The notes beneath the pieces were generated by a model. The model did not search any database. It saw only the letters and a list, made by a program, of their open reading frames with translations, and was not told the DNA's origin. 64,000 bases of DNA from Torymus aiolomorphi (Eukaryota; Arthropoda; Insecta; Hymenoptera; Torymidae): positions 2,515,001 through 2,579,000 of the forward strand of contig CM070875.1 of NCBI GenBank assembly GCA_036365515.1, in the 5' to 3' direction. Positions 12,791 through 30,999 of the stretch are shown piece by piece. The translations under genes were made by a program, and so were the position numbers. Numbering within the stretch: position 1 is the stretch's first letter; every line of letters begins with the position of its first letter.

Positions 12791-14544
12791 CTTTCTGTTT
12801 TTCTAGATTTTTCTGAAAAACTTTTATTGGTAAAATATTGGTTTGAAAATTAATTTTTAATTTTCAGTAAAGGAGATGAATAAGGACACCGAACAATGGC
12901 GTTTAAATGAATAAATTTTTTTGTTTTCTTCGATATCTTTTTTATTATAGTGACTTCAATTGTAAGTAATTTGTGTGGAATTATGAAATTTTAATATATG
13001 TTCGAATAAATGTTTGGAACTTGACTAATCTGTAACTTTGCTTGTAAAAAGCAACCAAAATCTTACCGTAAACATTGTAGAATAATCATTATCTCGACCA
13101 TCCAATATTTTTCTAATAAAAAGCAATTTGCAAAAAAAAGAATAACGTTTTTCTTTAACTAATTCTAACTAAACTTGACTCATTCGCCATTCAGTAACAA
13201 TCCTTGAAGAAAAAAAAAGACCATTTAACAAAGTGCCTCAAAATTTCCATTATCGTTACGCCAAACAGATATTCCTCGCATCTACTTATTTTATTTATTT
13301 TAATTTTACAAACAATTTTGCTCCGACCTGCTACAATTTACTTTTATAATTTTCTCAACTGTTGTGTTTTTATTTTTTTTTTTTAATTTTCGCATTCCTT
13401 TGTTTTTCCAGTTGTTTGTTTCGATTTCCCGGCGCTATATTAGAATATATAGTAGTGGACTTTTCGTCACCAATCCAACCAACCACCACCTCTACCCACA
13501 CCCGCACGTGTATCCGAGGCGCCGAGTGAAAGCGACGAACGTGAGTGCGAGAGAGAGAGCAAGCGAGATGAGACGGTGACGGTGTTATCCTGGCGTTGTA
13601 TGTGTGTGTTGCTGCTCCCCTGGCGGCTCTCACACACGTACACCCACACACATGGTCGAATGCTCCCTCGTGGGGCCATACATGTGGGCGATGCTCTCAA
13701 CCCGGAAGAGATGCACGTCATTGGTTTTCCATAAACGACCTTACCATTGATTTTCGGTTGCGACGGAGACCACCACCTCGTCTTGTGGGAGAGAGAGAGA
13801 GAAAGAAAGAGAGAAATCTTCAGCGTATACATTGATTTGTATGTACGATGTAAAATATATGATATGTGATGCAAAAGTGCACGGGCAGAGAGACAGAGAT
13901 ACATGTAGCAAATGACATTCTAAAAGTGCACAAACGCTTATAAAAATTTTTCTTGGATATTCTTTAGTTTTGATCGCTGGAGAATGATGAGAGGTGCTAA
14001 ATATATGAAATGAAATTTATACTTTTTATGTCATTCGCAGTATTAATTTATGGAAATCGAAGTATGCACATTAATTACTTATTGATGATTGATTAATTGT
14101 TATTATGTAGAGTGTTACTTGTTGTATTTACACGATTTAAATCATAATAAATTGTTAATTGTTGAGTGATAAGTAAAATCGTACTTAAAACAATAATTAC
14201 TCCGTATAATATTGCTAATCGCTTAATTTGCAACGATTGTTTATTACGTTTAAAAACGGAATTTAGCTGCCTTATTTGTACAAACTTCTCTGTACAAAAT
14301 AACAAAGTAGCGTTATAATCTCGAATGTCGAAAAATTATGTACAAAATTTTATAGAAAAATTCATCGCCATTCGATCTAACGTTCAAGCTAAAGAAAATC
14401 CACGAAGATACGTAACCGCACCACTACAAGCAAAATCTAACAATTCCGAGAAAACAAAACAAAAAAAAAAAACGAGAGCCAAAAAGAGTCCATTGATTCT
14501 TTTTGTTCTTGCCAATGAACACACCCGGCGCGGTGCACTCTAAA
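12791..14544. other. Intergenic region between convergent genes
   Basis: AT-rich, with a more GC-rich patch at 13480-13800 holding short GA and CA runs. No gene could be supported. Confidence 0.4.
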
Positions 14545-20429
<5,885 letters not shown>

Positions 20430-22003
20430 TTTGTGATACAATAAGAGGAAATTGGAATTCGAAATGAAGCGTGTTGTAACCTTGCTGGTTTTTGCGCAAC
20501 ACGTGGTGCTGTTCGGTATGAAGGGGGCTGTAGATGGTCGCAAGACATTGAGCTGCCTGATCTTATAATAACAATGACGCATGTTTGATATTAATTTTCC
20601 TTTCATGATTACCAAATTAAGTACAGTATATTTAGATGGATAATTAACTTTTTTTCAACTCATGATTTAGCTCACTGTGAGTGGATGGATGAGATAAACA
20701 TATTTAATTTAATACTTTTTGTATATAATGCTCGCTTCTTCGACGTAAGATATAGTTGATAAATAAGTTTTGTTATTTATTAATTAAACTGTTATGATTT
20801 TACGTCTCTATCCATTTAATAGTTTGGTTACCCATCTCAATTTTTCAACAAATTCTAATTCTTTTCTGTGGACTGTCATTGGTATAAAAGTTGTATTCAT
20901 ATTAATTACTTTTGTATTGTAGATATCATTTAAAATACAATAAAATCTCAAAGACGTTTTACTTTATTAATCATCAATATATAAAAATAATAGTCATTGG
21001 ATGTGAATTCAGGACGAATAAAGGAAAACAAATAAAACACCATCGGTTCAAAGGTTTTGCAGTAATTCCACTGCATAATTTATTGCACGATATAAATACC
21101 GGTAAAACAACATCAAGAATGACAGAATAAAGTTTATCGACGGGCCACTTTAAAAAGCAATTGTATACATATACATTGTTTATGCTGTACAAAAAAACTC
21201 CGCGCGCGTTTAGCAATGAACAACACGACAAATTCAATTTATACAGACATATACAACATTACATACGTAAGATATAGTATCAACTTTGTTTCGTACAGCG
21301 AAGAACAACGAAAAGTAAACATAATAATGATAATTAATTAATAATGGCGACCGAGCTCGTGCGTCGAGATTATCGGGAAATCACGCACACGAACTCCCTA
21401 TAGCTCTCGTTTCTGCTTCTCCACTCCATTACTTTCGCACCTACATATATGTATATATAACACAACTCCAAACGCGAACTTGCGCTTTAAAATTAAAAGA
21501 GAATTGGCAATAACGGTTAAAAACTCATCTCGATCTGTATAATAATATTAACAAAATGTTATACGAACAAAAAAAAGTTAGCGTTTGTTAAACCCTTTCG
21601 AGAAGAAAGAAAGCTAAAAGAATCTTAAAAAGAAAAATACAGAGGTATATAACATATATAATTAAAGCATAATAAATCACGTGCGTGATTTCGCGCGGCG
21701 ATTCTCCCGAGCAACGTGTGTGTGTGTGTCTGATTACGTGTAAGTATATATTTATATTTAATATTATTACTACTAATCCTCATGTCTCCGCACGACGCGC
21801 ATTCTCTGTTCCCTTAAATCAAACGCATCTCTATAAAACAAAAAATTTCTCTTCGCAACAAAGCAATTTTTTATTCGACAAAAACCAAACAATTTTTCAG
21901 TTCAAAAACTAAAAAAAAAAGAACAACAAAAAAACGCAAAAGAATGAAATAAAAAATGTGTCTACTGTATCAGCCTGGGCGTTACAACGCTTACGAATGA
22001 AAT
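20430..22003. other. TPR-gene 5' flank and 3' UTR region of the P450 gene
   Basis: Both neighbours are on the minus strand, so this holds the P450 3' UTR on its right side and the TPR promoter on its left. At 20430-20560 the reverse strand shows a short peptide-like frame (AAQCLATIYSPLHTEQHH), which could be a further upstream exon but cannot be joined confidently. The rest looks non-coding. Confidence 0.4.
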
Positions 22004-23404
22004 TTAATGAGCCTTGACAGTCCTCGGCTGGAGCTTGACCTTGAAGCCCTCGGCGCGCTTGAGGATGATGTCAGCCTGGAGCCTGAAGTCTTCCTCCTTG
22101 ACGGTCGACTTGACGCGGAAGTTCCTCATAATGGTAGACAGGAGGATCTTGAGCTTGAGCATGGCGTACTTGCGGCCTACGCAGGAACGGGGGCCAGCGG
22201 AGAACGGCACGAAGGCGTAGTAGTGTCGGTTAGCCGTCTTCTCCGGAAGGAAGTTGTCCGGGTTGAAGACATCCGGGTTCGGGTAGATGTAGGGCTGACG
22301 GTGAAGCTTGAAGGTGGTGACGACGACCGTGCAGCCGGCTGGGACCGTGTAGTCACCCGATGCTGAAATTTTTTCGTTAATTCATCCGTTAGCGTGTATA
22401 CGTATACATGTAAGGCATCAGAAGAAAAAAGTGTACATACCGAGTTTCAAGTCGGTCTTGATGTCCCGAGCGATGATGGGCACTGGTGGGTACATACGGA
22501 GGGTCTCCATGAGACACCTCTCGAGGTACTTCATCTCCAGGGTGTCCTGGAAGGTGGCGGGTCTGTCGCTGTCACCGAAGATCTCGTCCAGTTCCTGGAT
22601 TACCTTCTCCTGGATGTCAGGGTGGCAGCCCATCATGGACAGGAAGAAGCTGGATCCAGCAGCTGTCGTATCGTGTCCCTGTGCGAACACTCACGTACGT
22701 AAGTATCTGCCTTCTCTTGTTCGTATCGAATCAATGAGGTCAAGTGTAATAATAACGCACCTCGAACATGATGGTGTCGACCTGTTCCTTGACCTCCTCG
22801 TCGGTCAGTACAACGCCGTTTTGGCTAGCCTCAACCAGGAGGTCGAGGAACGCCTGCCTCTTCTTCTCGCCGACGTCGTTGTCGTCTACGTCCAAGTCGT
22901 CCTTCAGTCCGGCGGACTGTCCATAGGACAGACCCTCGACGGTGGAGGTGGTCTTGGCCGCTTCCTTGGCCAGGGCGCTGGTGTCGACGAAGTTGCGCTT
23001 GCCGCTCTTGTAGTCCTCCTTCTTCTTGGCGACGACCTTCTTGGTCAGGCTGTGGATGATGTCGAGCAGGCGGACCTGCTCCTTGCCGTACTTGGTCAGG
23101 TTGAACAGCCAGTCGGGCCTCAGCCAGACCTTGGTATGGCGCAGATGGAGGATGTCGCACATCCTGTCGACGGGGTATACAATTGTTTAGTTATATTGTA
23201 AAAAAATACGCTCGGCATGAGAAAGGCATTGTCAATCGTGGATCACATATTAGCTATTCACGGAAGTGTGCGACACATCCCTCGTTACACGCACGCGCCC
23301 GCGCATTAACATTCATAAATACCATTACTTACGCAAGGCGCTCGAGGCTTTAAATTTATTCCGCATACGGTTAATTATTCTTTCTTTGTTTCTTTTTTTC
23401 CTCG

Positions 23405-23438
<34 letters not shown>

Positions 23439-25108
23439 TCACTTCATCACGGCCATGGCGTACTCGAAGCCGCTCTTGTCCTGGGTGGTCTTGGACACGC
23501 CCATGGCGGTCTCGAGGAGGATCTCGACGGTCGTCTCGGACATGTAGTTGTGGATGTCGAACTCCTTGTCATCCTCCTTGCGCATCTTCTCGACGACGGC
23601 GCGCGAGTTGGCGTTGAAGAGGTCGATGAAGCTCTTGAGAACGTTCAAGTGGAAGGTCGGGGCAATCAGCTTGCGGTGGGCGCGCCATTTCTGACCTGTA
23701 CAAAAGGTGCGCGCAAGTTACGCGGGTGTTTTATACTCGTAGTGAAAAAGAAGAGTTAGGTTCCGGTGTGAATTATGTAAATGCATGGGTGTTAGGTAAC
23801 GATGGAGAGAAGAAAAAAAAGACGTTAGGGGTTTTTCCGAACCCGGCAGCAGTGACGTTGTGCAACGTTATATCAATAGCTTCTTACTTTTTGACCAAAT
23901 TATTATAGTATTTCATTCGAAAAAAGAAAATACAAATTACCCGCGAATAACTAAAGCAAACAGACTTCCGTCAATCTGGCGCGTAACGGCAACGTCAATC
24001 ATCTATCTCGCGTGAAATGAATAATTCCTCGCCGCGTGACATTGCGCATATGCATTGCGCTCAGTGCGGGAGAGAAAGTAAATTTTCCTTCCTGCTCTAC
24101 AACAGAGCGCCTCTGATATTTTCGCGCCGCGGAGAAAGAGAGGCTGTAGCTGTAGCTGCGAGAAAGTGCTCGACGCCGGCGACACTCTTTTCCTCGTTCG
24201 CGCGAAATTATTACACTACAGCGCGAGTACGTAATGTGTACAACACCACATAGGCGACAAGTGTTTACGTTTTTCATTTTTGTCAGCGCGCACGCGCGCG
24301 CGTGGGGTAAGTACGCGACATATTTCGTTCTAAAAGTTTGTTGCCATTATAGCTATGTTACGTAACGGGAGCGAGCGTGTGTGCGATAAGAGCCTCGGAA
24401 TATTGAAAACAGGGTGAACGGGTGAGCTGTTAAACCAGTTTTTCATCAATGCTGTATTCGTTTTTCTTTTTTTCTTTTTAAATGAACTGGAAAAACTGTG
24501 TTAACCCGGTATTGCACAAATATGATTCGATCGTTACGGCATTATCGCAAAATTATCCAATCGATTGCATACCGCTGGAGATGAGGAGGCCGTTTCCGAG
24601 CCAGGGCTGGAAGAACCTGTACTCTTGGGACTTGTCAATGTAGACGTGGCTGGAGAGGATGACCTCAACGTCGCGAGGATCGATCAGGAAGACAACCAGC
24701 TTGGGGCCGATCCACATCTTGATCACCTGGTCGAACTCGAACGACCTTGCGTACACATTGCGGAAGATGGCTGCACAAGAAAACAAAACAAACGAAAATG
24801 TATTAAAAATTTCCTAATTTCTTCTTCCCTTTTTTAGCTATAATAATAATAATTGTAAAAAGAAAGAAGAAAAACGCACTGTCGGAGCTTCCCAGCAACT
24901 CGAGAGTGTTTCCAAGGAGTGGCAGTCCCTTGGGTCCGGGGATCTTCTCGGCGAGCTCGAGCATGTGGCGCCTGGAGATCCTGAAGTAGATGAAGTAGAG
25001 GACCAGGGCTGGCACGAGGAGGGTGAAGAAGACGGTGGTAGCGGAGAAACCGCTGGTGGTGGCCGCTGCCACCGATCCAGCGACCACTTCGGGTCCGGCT
25101 GCCGACAT
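22004..25108 (-). CDS. Cytochrome P450, CYP4G-like
   Basis: Six exons: 25108-24880, 24770-24573, 23695-23443, 23163-22761, 22678-22441 and 22362-22004. All have GT-AG borders and consistent phase, giving 559 residues. Visible are an N-terminal membrane anchor (FFTLLVPALVLYFIYFRI), a proline hinge (PGPKGLPLLGNT), the I-helix oxygen-binding motif GHDTTAAG, the K-helix ETLR, and the haem loop FSAGPRSCVGRKYA with its Cys ligand. An extra segment of about 40 residues before LLVEASQNGVVLTDEE (from SALAKEAAKTTSTVEG on) is the insertion typical of CYP4G. CYP4G enzymes are endoplasmic-reticulum proteins of oenocytes that decarbonylate long-chain aldehydes to cuticular hydrocarbons. No break or missing catalytic residue was seen. 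The exact orthologue cannot be named from sequence alone. Confidence 0.94.
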
Positions 25109-25125
25109 CTTGCTCTTTTACTTCT
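25109..25125 (-). other. 5' UTR segment of the P450 gene with an upstream intron
   Basis: On the minus strand TTTATTTGCAG, a good acceptor, lies 17 bases before the ATG. This implies a non-coding first exon further upstream (higher coordinate), perhaps near 25.3-25.9 kb, where I cannot place its donor. Confidence 0.5.
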
Positions 25126-25925
25126 CTGCAAATAAAGTTGCGCGAGTTGAGACCTGTTGTCGATGTAAGCGATTACGCAGGGCGCGATAGACTGACTGTA
25201 TGACACGATTGGAAACTCGATCGGGCGAAGGAAAATTTTCATTGAGTTTCGGAAAATACAAACAAACATTCATTGCGGGAGTGTGTTTGTAGTCGGGATG
25301 TAGAAGTATAGTGCAGTGCGGCGAAGGTGAGTATAGTTGTATTTACAAATAGGGATAAGACGGGCAATGGAATTTTAAATAGAAGGGGGCTATTGAATTT
25401 TATATTAATCCGGTCTCAAAAGTATCAGATGAACGTGAAGAATTTCTTTTACGAACTATTTATATATGTAATTAGATCAATTATATCTGGAACGAGAAAA
25501 ATATCTTTTTTTTTTCTAAAATTTTACTAAAACCAGAGAAACAGCAACACAACTGAGATATAAAATAATCGTCACTTTCACAAATCGGCGAACCCCCGCA
25601 ACCTTATATCGCAGATATCCTCCTCCCTTCTCTTTTATCCCGCCTCTGTCAACTTCCGAACCGCGCACGATCTCAAAAAGAAAAGGAAAAACATTATCAC
25701 TCCAAAGATCTCGCGCAATCACACTTCCTATTATGTCGATCACTTTGCTGCTTCTCGAGAGTATAATACTTACGTCTCGCAATAAAAAAACACCACAACA
25801 AAAACTGATGCTCGTGTTCTTCAGCCGACGACGAACCACCACCAAACTACCTGGCCCGCGTTCGCCATGAGGCTTTTATAACTGTTCACCACTCTTGCCG
25901 TGCGCTGTGTACTCCCCACTCGGGA

Positions 25926-26000
25926 GCTCTCTCTCTCTCTCCCTCTTTCTCTCTTGCTCTCTTTCTCTCTTTCTCTCTTTCTCTCTTTCTCTCTCTCTCG
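25926..26000. repeat. CT-rich microsatellite
   Basis: Imperfect (CT)n/(CTTT)n run upstream of the P450 gene. GAGA-type sequence on the gene's strand could act in the promoter, but that is speculation. Confidence 0.85.
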
Positions 26001-26290
26001 CCCCATTAGAATCGCTAATGCAGCGTGTATATCGTCCGCGGCGATGTTACTCGGCAGATTTGACAAAGACAGGGGCTCTTGAGAGGTAAGGTCGTGACGG
26101 GAATGGAAGATTGGAAATTTTTGGGATATGGGTTATTGAAGGGGGGTTGATTTTGTTTGGTAGAGAAGAAAGATTGTGGAGTTGTTTTGTGGGAGGAGAA
26201 TTTTGCACTTCTTTTTGTTAGTTAGATAACTGCAGAGATCTAGTGACTTTCATAAAATTCCGTACACTTAAAGAAAAATAAGAAAGCATT

Positions 26291-26655
26291 TTAAGGGGGT
26301 GTCGCACTATACTAACACGGTTTTATCGACCAAACATGTAAAAGTACTTCGTATAATAAAAGATTAGTGATTTATATAATACACATCGTTCTATAAAGTT
26401 TCGAGGCAAAAGAATGGCGATACCTTTGTTGTTTATTCTTCGAACAAAAAATAACGAAAATTTACCAAATTTCGTTCCAAGAACAACATGTCATCGTTTT
26501 CTTTTTTTTTTGTCTCGAAACTTTGTAGAACAATGTATTAAAGATTTACGTAAGGCAACTCAATTTCTTTGAGACGCAAATCGTTATTCTTTCATTTATA
26601 TTATTTATATTGACATGCTTCGCCGATAGAACATGGTCATTATACACCCTCTTAA
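26291..26655. mobile_element. TTAA-flanked palindromic element (365 bp)
   Basis: Begins TTAAGGGGGTGT and ends ACACCCTCTTAA. The two halves match as inverted repeats nearly throughout (TCTATAAAGTTTCGAGGCAAAA on the left, its diverged complement on the right). The TTAA at both ends suggests piggyBac-type insertion. Non-coding. Confidence 0.85.
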
Positions 26656-27203
26656 TATCAGAGTTCAATTTTTTACTCTATCCAATTTTCGTCATAATAC
26701 GCTTTAGATAATAAGTTGTTGCAATTATTGCAATATATTGCACTTATGAACAATACAATCGAATCGACGTATTACACCAATCAATTTTGATATTTTGTAA
26801 CGATCTAAATGCATATAAAGGGGTATTTTCACTAAATTAGTTCATTGATGCGCTATCCATTTTATTACGAAGGAGAAGTGCGTTTCTATTAGCGTATATA
26901 AAAGTAAATTTCAATTAATTATATACATTTATTCACTAATCGACCGGTAGACCGTCTAAGCTCGAGTATTACGTATCTAGCTATCATGCCGAATAGTGTT
27001 TCGTAAAAATAACATGTTTTAATCTACGGCCCTTTGAAAATCTGACTCTTACTACACGGAAAAAGGTTCGTTCAAGTAACCAAAAAATTGGTTACTGTAC
27101 AAATATGAATTGTTCAAAAAACACAGATCCAAAGGTGATAGTGTAACCAACGCGATTGGTATAAATAGTACATAGTTGTCGTAATCATTTTTTGGCTGGG
27201 CTT

Positions 27204-27458
27204 CCCTGGTAGAAACGTTAACCATAAATTACCTATTTTTCAGTTAAATTTATGGCTAAGAACAATATTTTGCTTTTCTTTGATAACTATGTATCAATTT
27301 AAAGTAAATTTTGGCATTTACATTTGATATTATGGATATTTTAACTATTAGTAATACTTTAGGATAGATTGTATTATTGTTACATAATCATTATTGCTAA
27401 ATATGCTTCCATTTAATTAACACATTTACTGTAAAATATGGTTAATTTTCTACCAGGG
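27204..27458. mobile_element. Short inverted-repeat element, CCCTGGTAGAAA ends
   Basis: CCCTGGTAGAAACGTTAACCAT at the left is mirrored by ATGGTTAATTTTCTACCAGGG at the right. The inner sequence is AT-rich. It sits inside a looser palindrome (about 27056-27580) marked by AACCAAAAAATTGGTT. Confidence 0.72.
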
Positions 27459-28099
27459 TTTTGATGCAAATAATTGGCAGCAATAACTATTGAAAGTTAA
27501 CAACAACATCCAAATTTATAGTACAGCATTTACTATTTTTACTCTTGGAAAAACCAATTTTTTGGTTGAAGCAACTATCGAGAATGCTTACAGAAAAATA
27601 TTATTTAAAAAATATTATTAAAATGGTTATCATAAACTATCTTTATTGATAGTTTTAAATAACGATAGGTTAGTAAGTGTAACAATATAAAAATGGTTCA
27701 CAGAACTACTACTTATTTGTTAATCTAACTATTCGTTTTTGTTCTGTGCTTTTTAACCAATCGGTTGGTCATAGGATAACAAATCATTTTTTATGTGTAT
27801 AAAAAACATGTATGTGAATCTCAAGATTTGCAGTCGTTACTTTATTATCTTTCTCGCAAATAACTCAAGTTATTTCTTTTTTCAGATTAATTGAAATCAT
27901 GGAATTGATTTTGTACAAATTCTCTTTTACTTCAAGTATTATTGATCAATAATCTTACAGTTATCCATACATGGAAAATCAAAACTAACCGAAACGAAGA
28001 TAATTAGATACAGAAAATATAAAAGAAATGTTACAAGTAAGTACTGTTTTGTAAGTTAATTCCACCTGAACTTGACATTTTTCTTTACTATAAAGACGG

Positions 28100-29885
28100 T
28101 GAATCTGAATATTTGTAAAGCAGGTCATAACAACTGTAAAACAAGAATATTATTCTTTTCTCAAGTAATTTACATTTATCCTTTAAAAAAAATAAAAAAT
28201 TCTTCCTTTTCTTTTAAAAACTTTCTTTCAAAAACAGAAAATTCGTTCCTTTTTTCACGAACTATTGACTTATTTGTTAATAACTTCTAATCTAATCCTC
28301 AATTTCTCTTTTCCCATCATCATCATCATCATCTTCTACGCAATAAATCCGCCAAAAACTTCCCACGCAATTGGACCGTTCATTCCGAAACTCTCCAACA
28401 TTCCTACACATTTTCGCGCATTCGTCTCGTTAGTTCCCTTACACGCACATAAGTATATATACGTAACCCTGCGCAACGTAGACATCCAGTGCGCATGTCA
28501 ATCTCTCGCTCTACCGACGGCGGCTGGCGAGTCATCGATCGATATCATACACGTGAATCCGCGCTGACCCGACCTTTGTTTGCGCGCGCTCCGCGCAACA
28601 TGACGATTAACAAACAATGGGACATCGCACGTCGCTTTTCCCACGACAGCTGCGGATAGGTAATAAGGCATCGCGGCGGCTCGCACGGTATCATCACGAG
28701 CGGTGCACTTGCATCGCGAAGGTTTTTCTTCATACTTCCGCGTGCTTTTTTAAGAGCACGTGGGTAATAGCGTCGGGGTAAAAAGTGTGTATATATAATA
28801 GAGTTTAGACGAGATTTGGAATGTCGAATTTTGGTAGATGGGGGGGGGGGGGATAAATCGCATATTGATTATCGCTGTTTTGGAAGAGGTGTAATCATTT
28901 AAAAGTCTGACACGGTTGACGTCATGTGAAGTCGAAATGTCATGATCAGTCACTGGTCGAGTTTGACTTTGAATAGTAAAGAATTTTGGTGAGCGGATGA
29001 ATATTCTTTAGTGGTTATGAACTAGTTAGCTATACGGGTGCAAGTGGGTCAGTTATAGTTATATTTTTGCTTAACTCGTTATAGACGTCATCTAAAACAG
29101 CGTATGCATGATAGCACATTGTAGCCATGATAGTAAATACATGTAGTATTATAGTTATATAAGTGTAATACTAATAAAACTATGTTACCATATAATACTT
29201 TATTACTATTAATTTTATTATAGTATTAGTCTTTTTATTTATTCTCAAAAGAATATTGTAACGTCTTCACATTTACGTGCTTGTAACTCTATTTTTCGTA
29301 GTTTATTAAGAACTCTTTCAGATCATTACATATCATATGTCTGCATTGTCACATATTGAAATTCGTATTGACGTTCTTATTAGTCGTCAAACGATGACAT
29401 TTAAAAACTGAAAATCAAATTTTCCATAATAACAGCGCTAATCGAAGTACACATCAGAATAATGAGAATACGTTAGTTTTGTATGTAAATTACAAATATA
29501 CATAGGCGATGCTAGAAAGTCTCTGAAAACGAAATTTAATTCACTTGGTTATAGCCTGGTATAGAAGGAAGTGCTAACCAACGGTTGGCGAACCGTTTGT
29601 GAATTTTTAAATTAAAAACGTCACACCATGATTATGTTGCTACCCTGCTAGAAATTCATCTATATGAAATGGCCAAGAAGTTAGAAAATAGCTAGTAAAA
29701 CTGGCTATTTAATCGCTGTGATGAAACGATTTCTCGACAATTATTTGCCTATTTTTTAGACTGACGTAACAGCAAAATATTCGTATTTGATTTACGTACT
29801 AATTTTATCTTTGATGAAAGAGCATTAAAGTGCATTAAATGGCTTACCAAAATATAAATAAATATTAACTAATAAATCATCAGTT
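28100..29885. other. Intergenic, no gene seen
   Basis: Mixed AT-rich sequence with a GC-richer patch at 28490-28700 and a poly-G run near 28841-28852. No supported coding or RNA feature. Confidence 0.4.
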
Positions 29886-30319
29886 TTAAGGACGCTCTTG
29901 CATGAAAATTTACGAACTGGGATATAACATTTTCAATAGTTCAAGATGTGCCGAATCTTGTGGTACTTTTATTTTCCCCTATAACCGTGGAAAATTTTGA
30001 GAAATTAACGTTTGAAGTTGTCATCTTTTACATGTACTCTTATGGGACGGCGGGAAAAAATAGGTTAAAGTCGAGTATTTCTGAGAAGAGATCAAATTTT
30101 TGACCAGTAAAAAACATATGGCGTAAAGATTGCGGCTTCCCCTTTCAAACCACACCTTGTAAATTGTACGTAGCCGTGGGAAATTTCCTTTAATTCATGA
30201 TTATGAACACAAATAGCAGACGACGTGCACGAGAGCATGAGAGACAGAACGACGTGTTTGGTATAGTTTGTGCTCTCGCTGAGTGCACAAACTGTATTGT
30301 CGTGCAAGAGCGTCCTTAA
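29886..30319. mobile_element. TTAA-flanked element, TIR TTAAGGACGCTCTTGCA (434 bp)
   Basis: The identical 17-bp terminal inverted repeat TTAAGGACGCTCTTGCA stands at both ends. The interior is non-coding. It shares the first ten bases with the element at 56354. Confidence 0.85.
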
Positions 30320-30439
30320 TACCTTTAAAATACTCAAAAACAAACTTGTCTTGTCTTAAAAAAACTCAATCTATTTTTCAATTTATTAAATGGCCAAATA
30401 ATGGGAGAAAAGGCGTTTCATCGGGAGCTAGAAACTGGA

Positions 30440-30640
30440 CAAGAGAAATTCCCATTTTATAGCAAGTTTCTAATATAAATCGACGGTTGAACGGAAGAAG
30501 AACGTATCTCGGCGCGCGGATGAAGAACGACGTATCTCGGCGCGAGGATGTAGAACGACGCATCTCGGCGCGAGGATGAAGAACGACATATTTTGTCGTA
30601 TACTGGCCGTGTACTGAGGCCTGATTCTCTAAGCGTCTCG
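30440..30640. repeat. 28-bp minisatellite, left copy
   Basis: After ATCGACGGTTGAACGG come about four units like ATGAAGAACGACGTATCTCG GCGCGAGG. The array ends at TTTGTCGTATACTGGCCGTG. The right copy is inverted at 40190-40440. Confidence 0.88.
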
Positions 30641-30999
30641 TACACGACATACATAACTAGGGGCGCTGCGCCCCCCCTGCGTCCCTTCGGCACGTCAACC
30701 CCCCCCCCCCCCTGTAAAAACTTCGTTTTCACATAATAAGCACGACCGCAATGCTCAGGAGTACCTTATACTTTTATTATTGAAAAAATTGTAATACTTT
30801 ATCGTTTTTATCATTTAAAATAAACATAAATACATCTGCAGTAAAATTTAAATAATAATTATCCATTTACTTTTACACATTTATTTCTTCTTTTTTGTAG
30901 AAGGTTTGCGTTTTAATTCTACATATATAAATATATTTAGATAACTTTTTAAATAGTCTATGATGTATATAAATTTATTAAGTATTAATTGATATGATT

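Noticed and set aside
22007..23201. Plus-strand frames up to 256 residues across the P450 gene
   Set aside because: Antisense shadows of GC-rich P450 exons; the minus-strand reading has all P450 motifs.
30505..30600. CRISPR-like array of 28-bp units
   Set aside because: Units are contiguous without unique spacers, in a eukaryotic repeat setting; a minisatellite.
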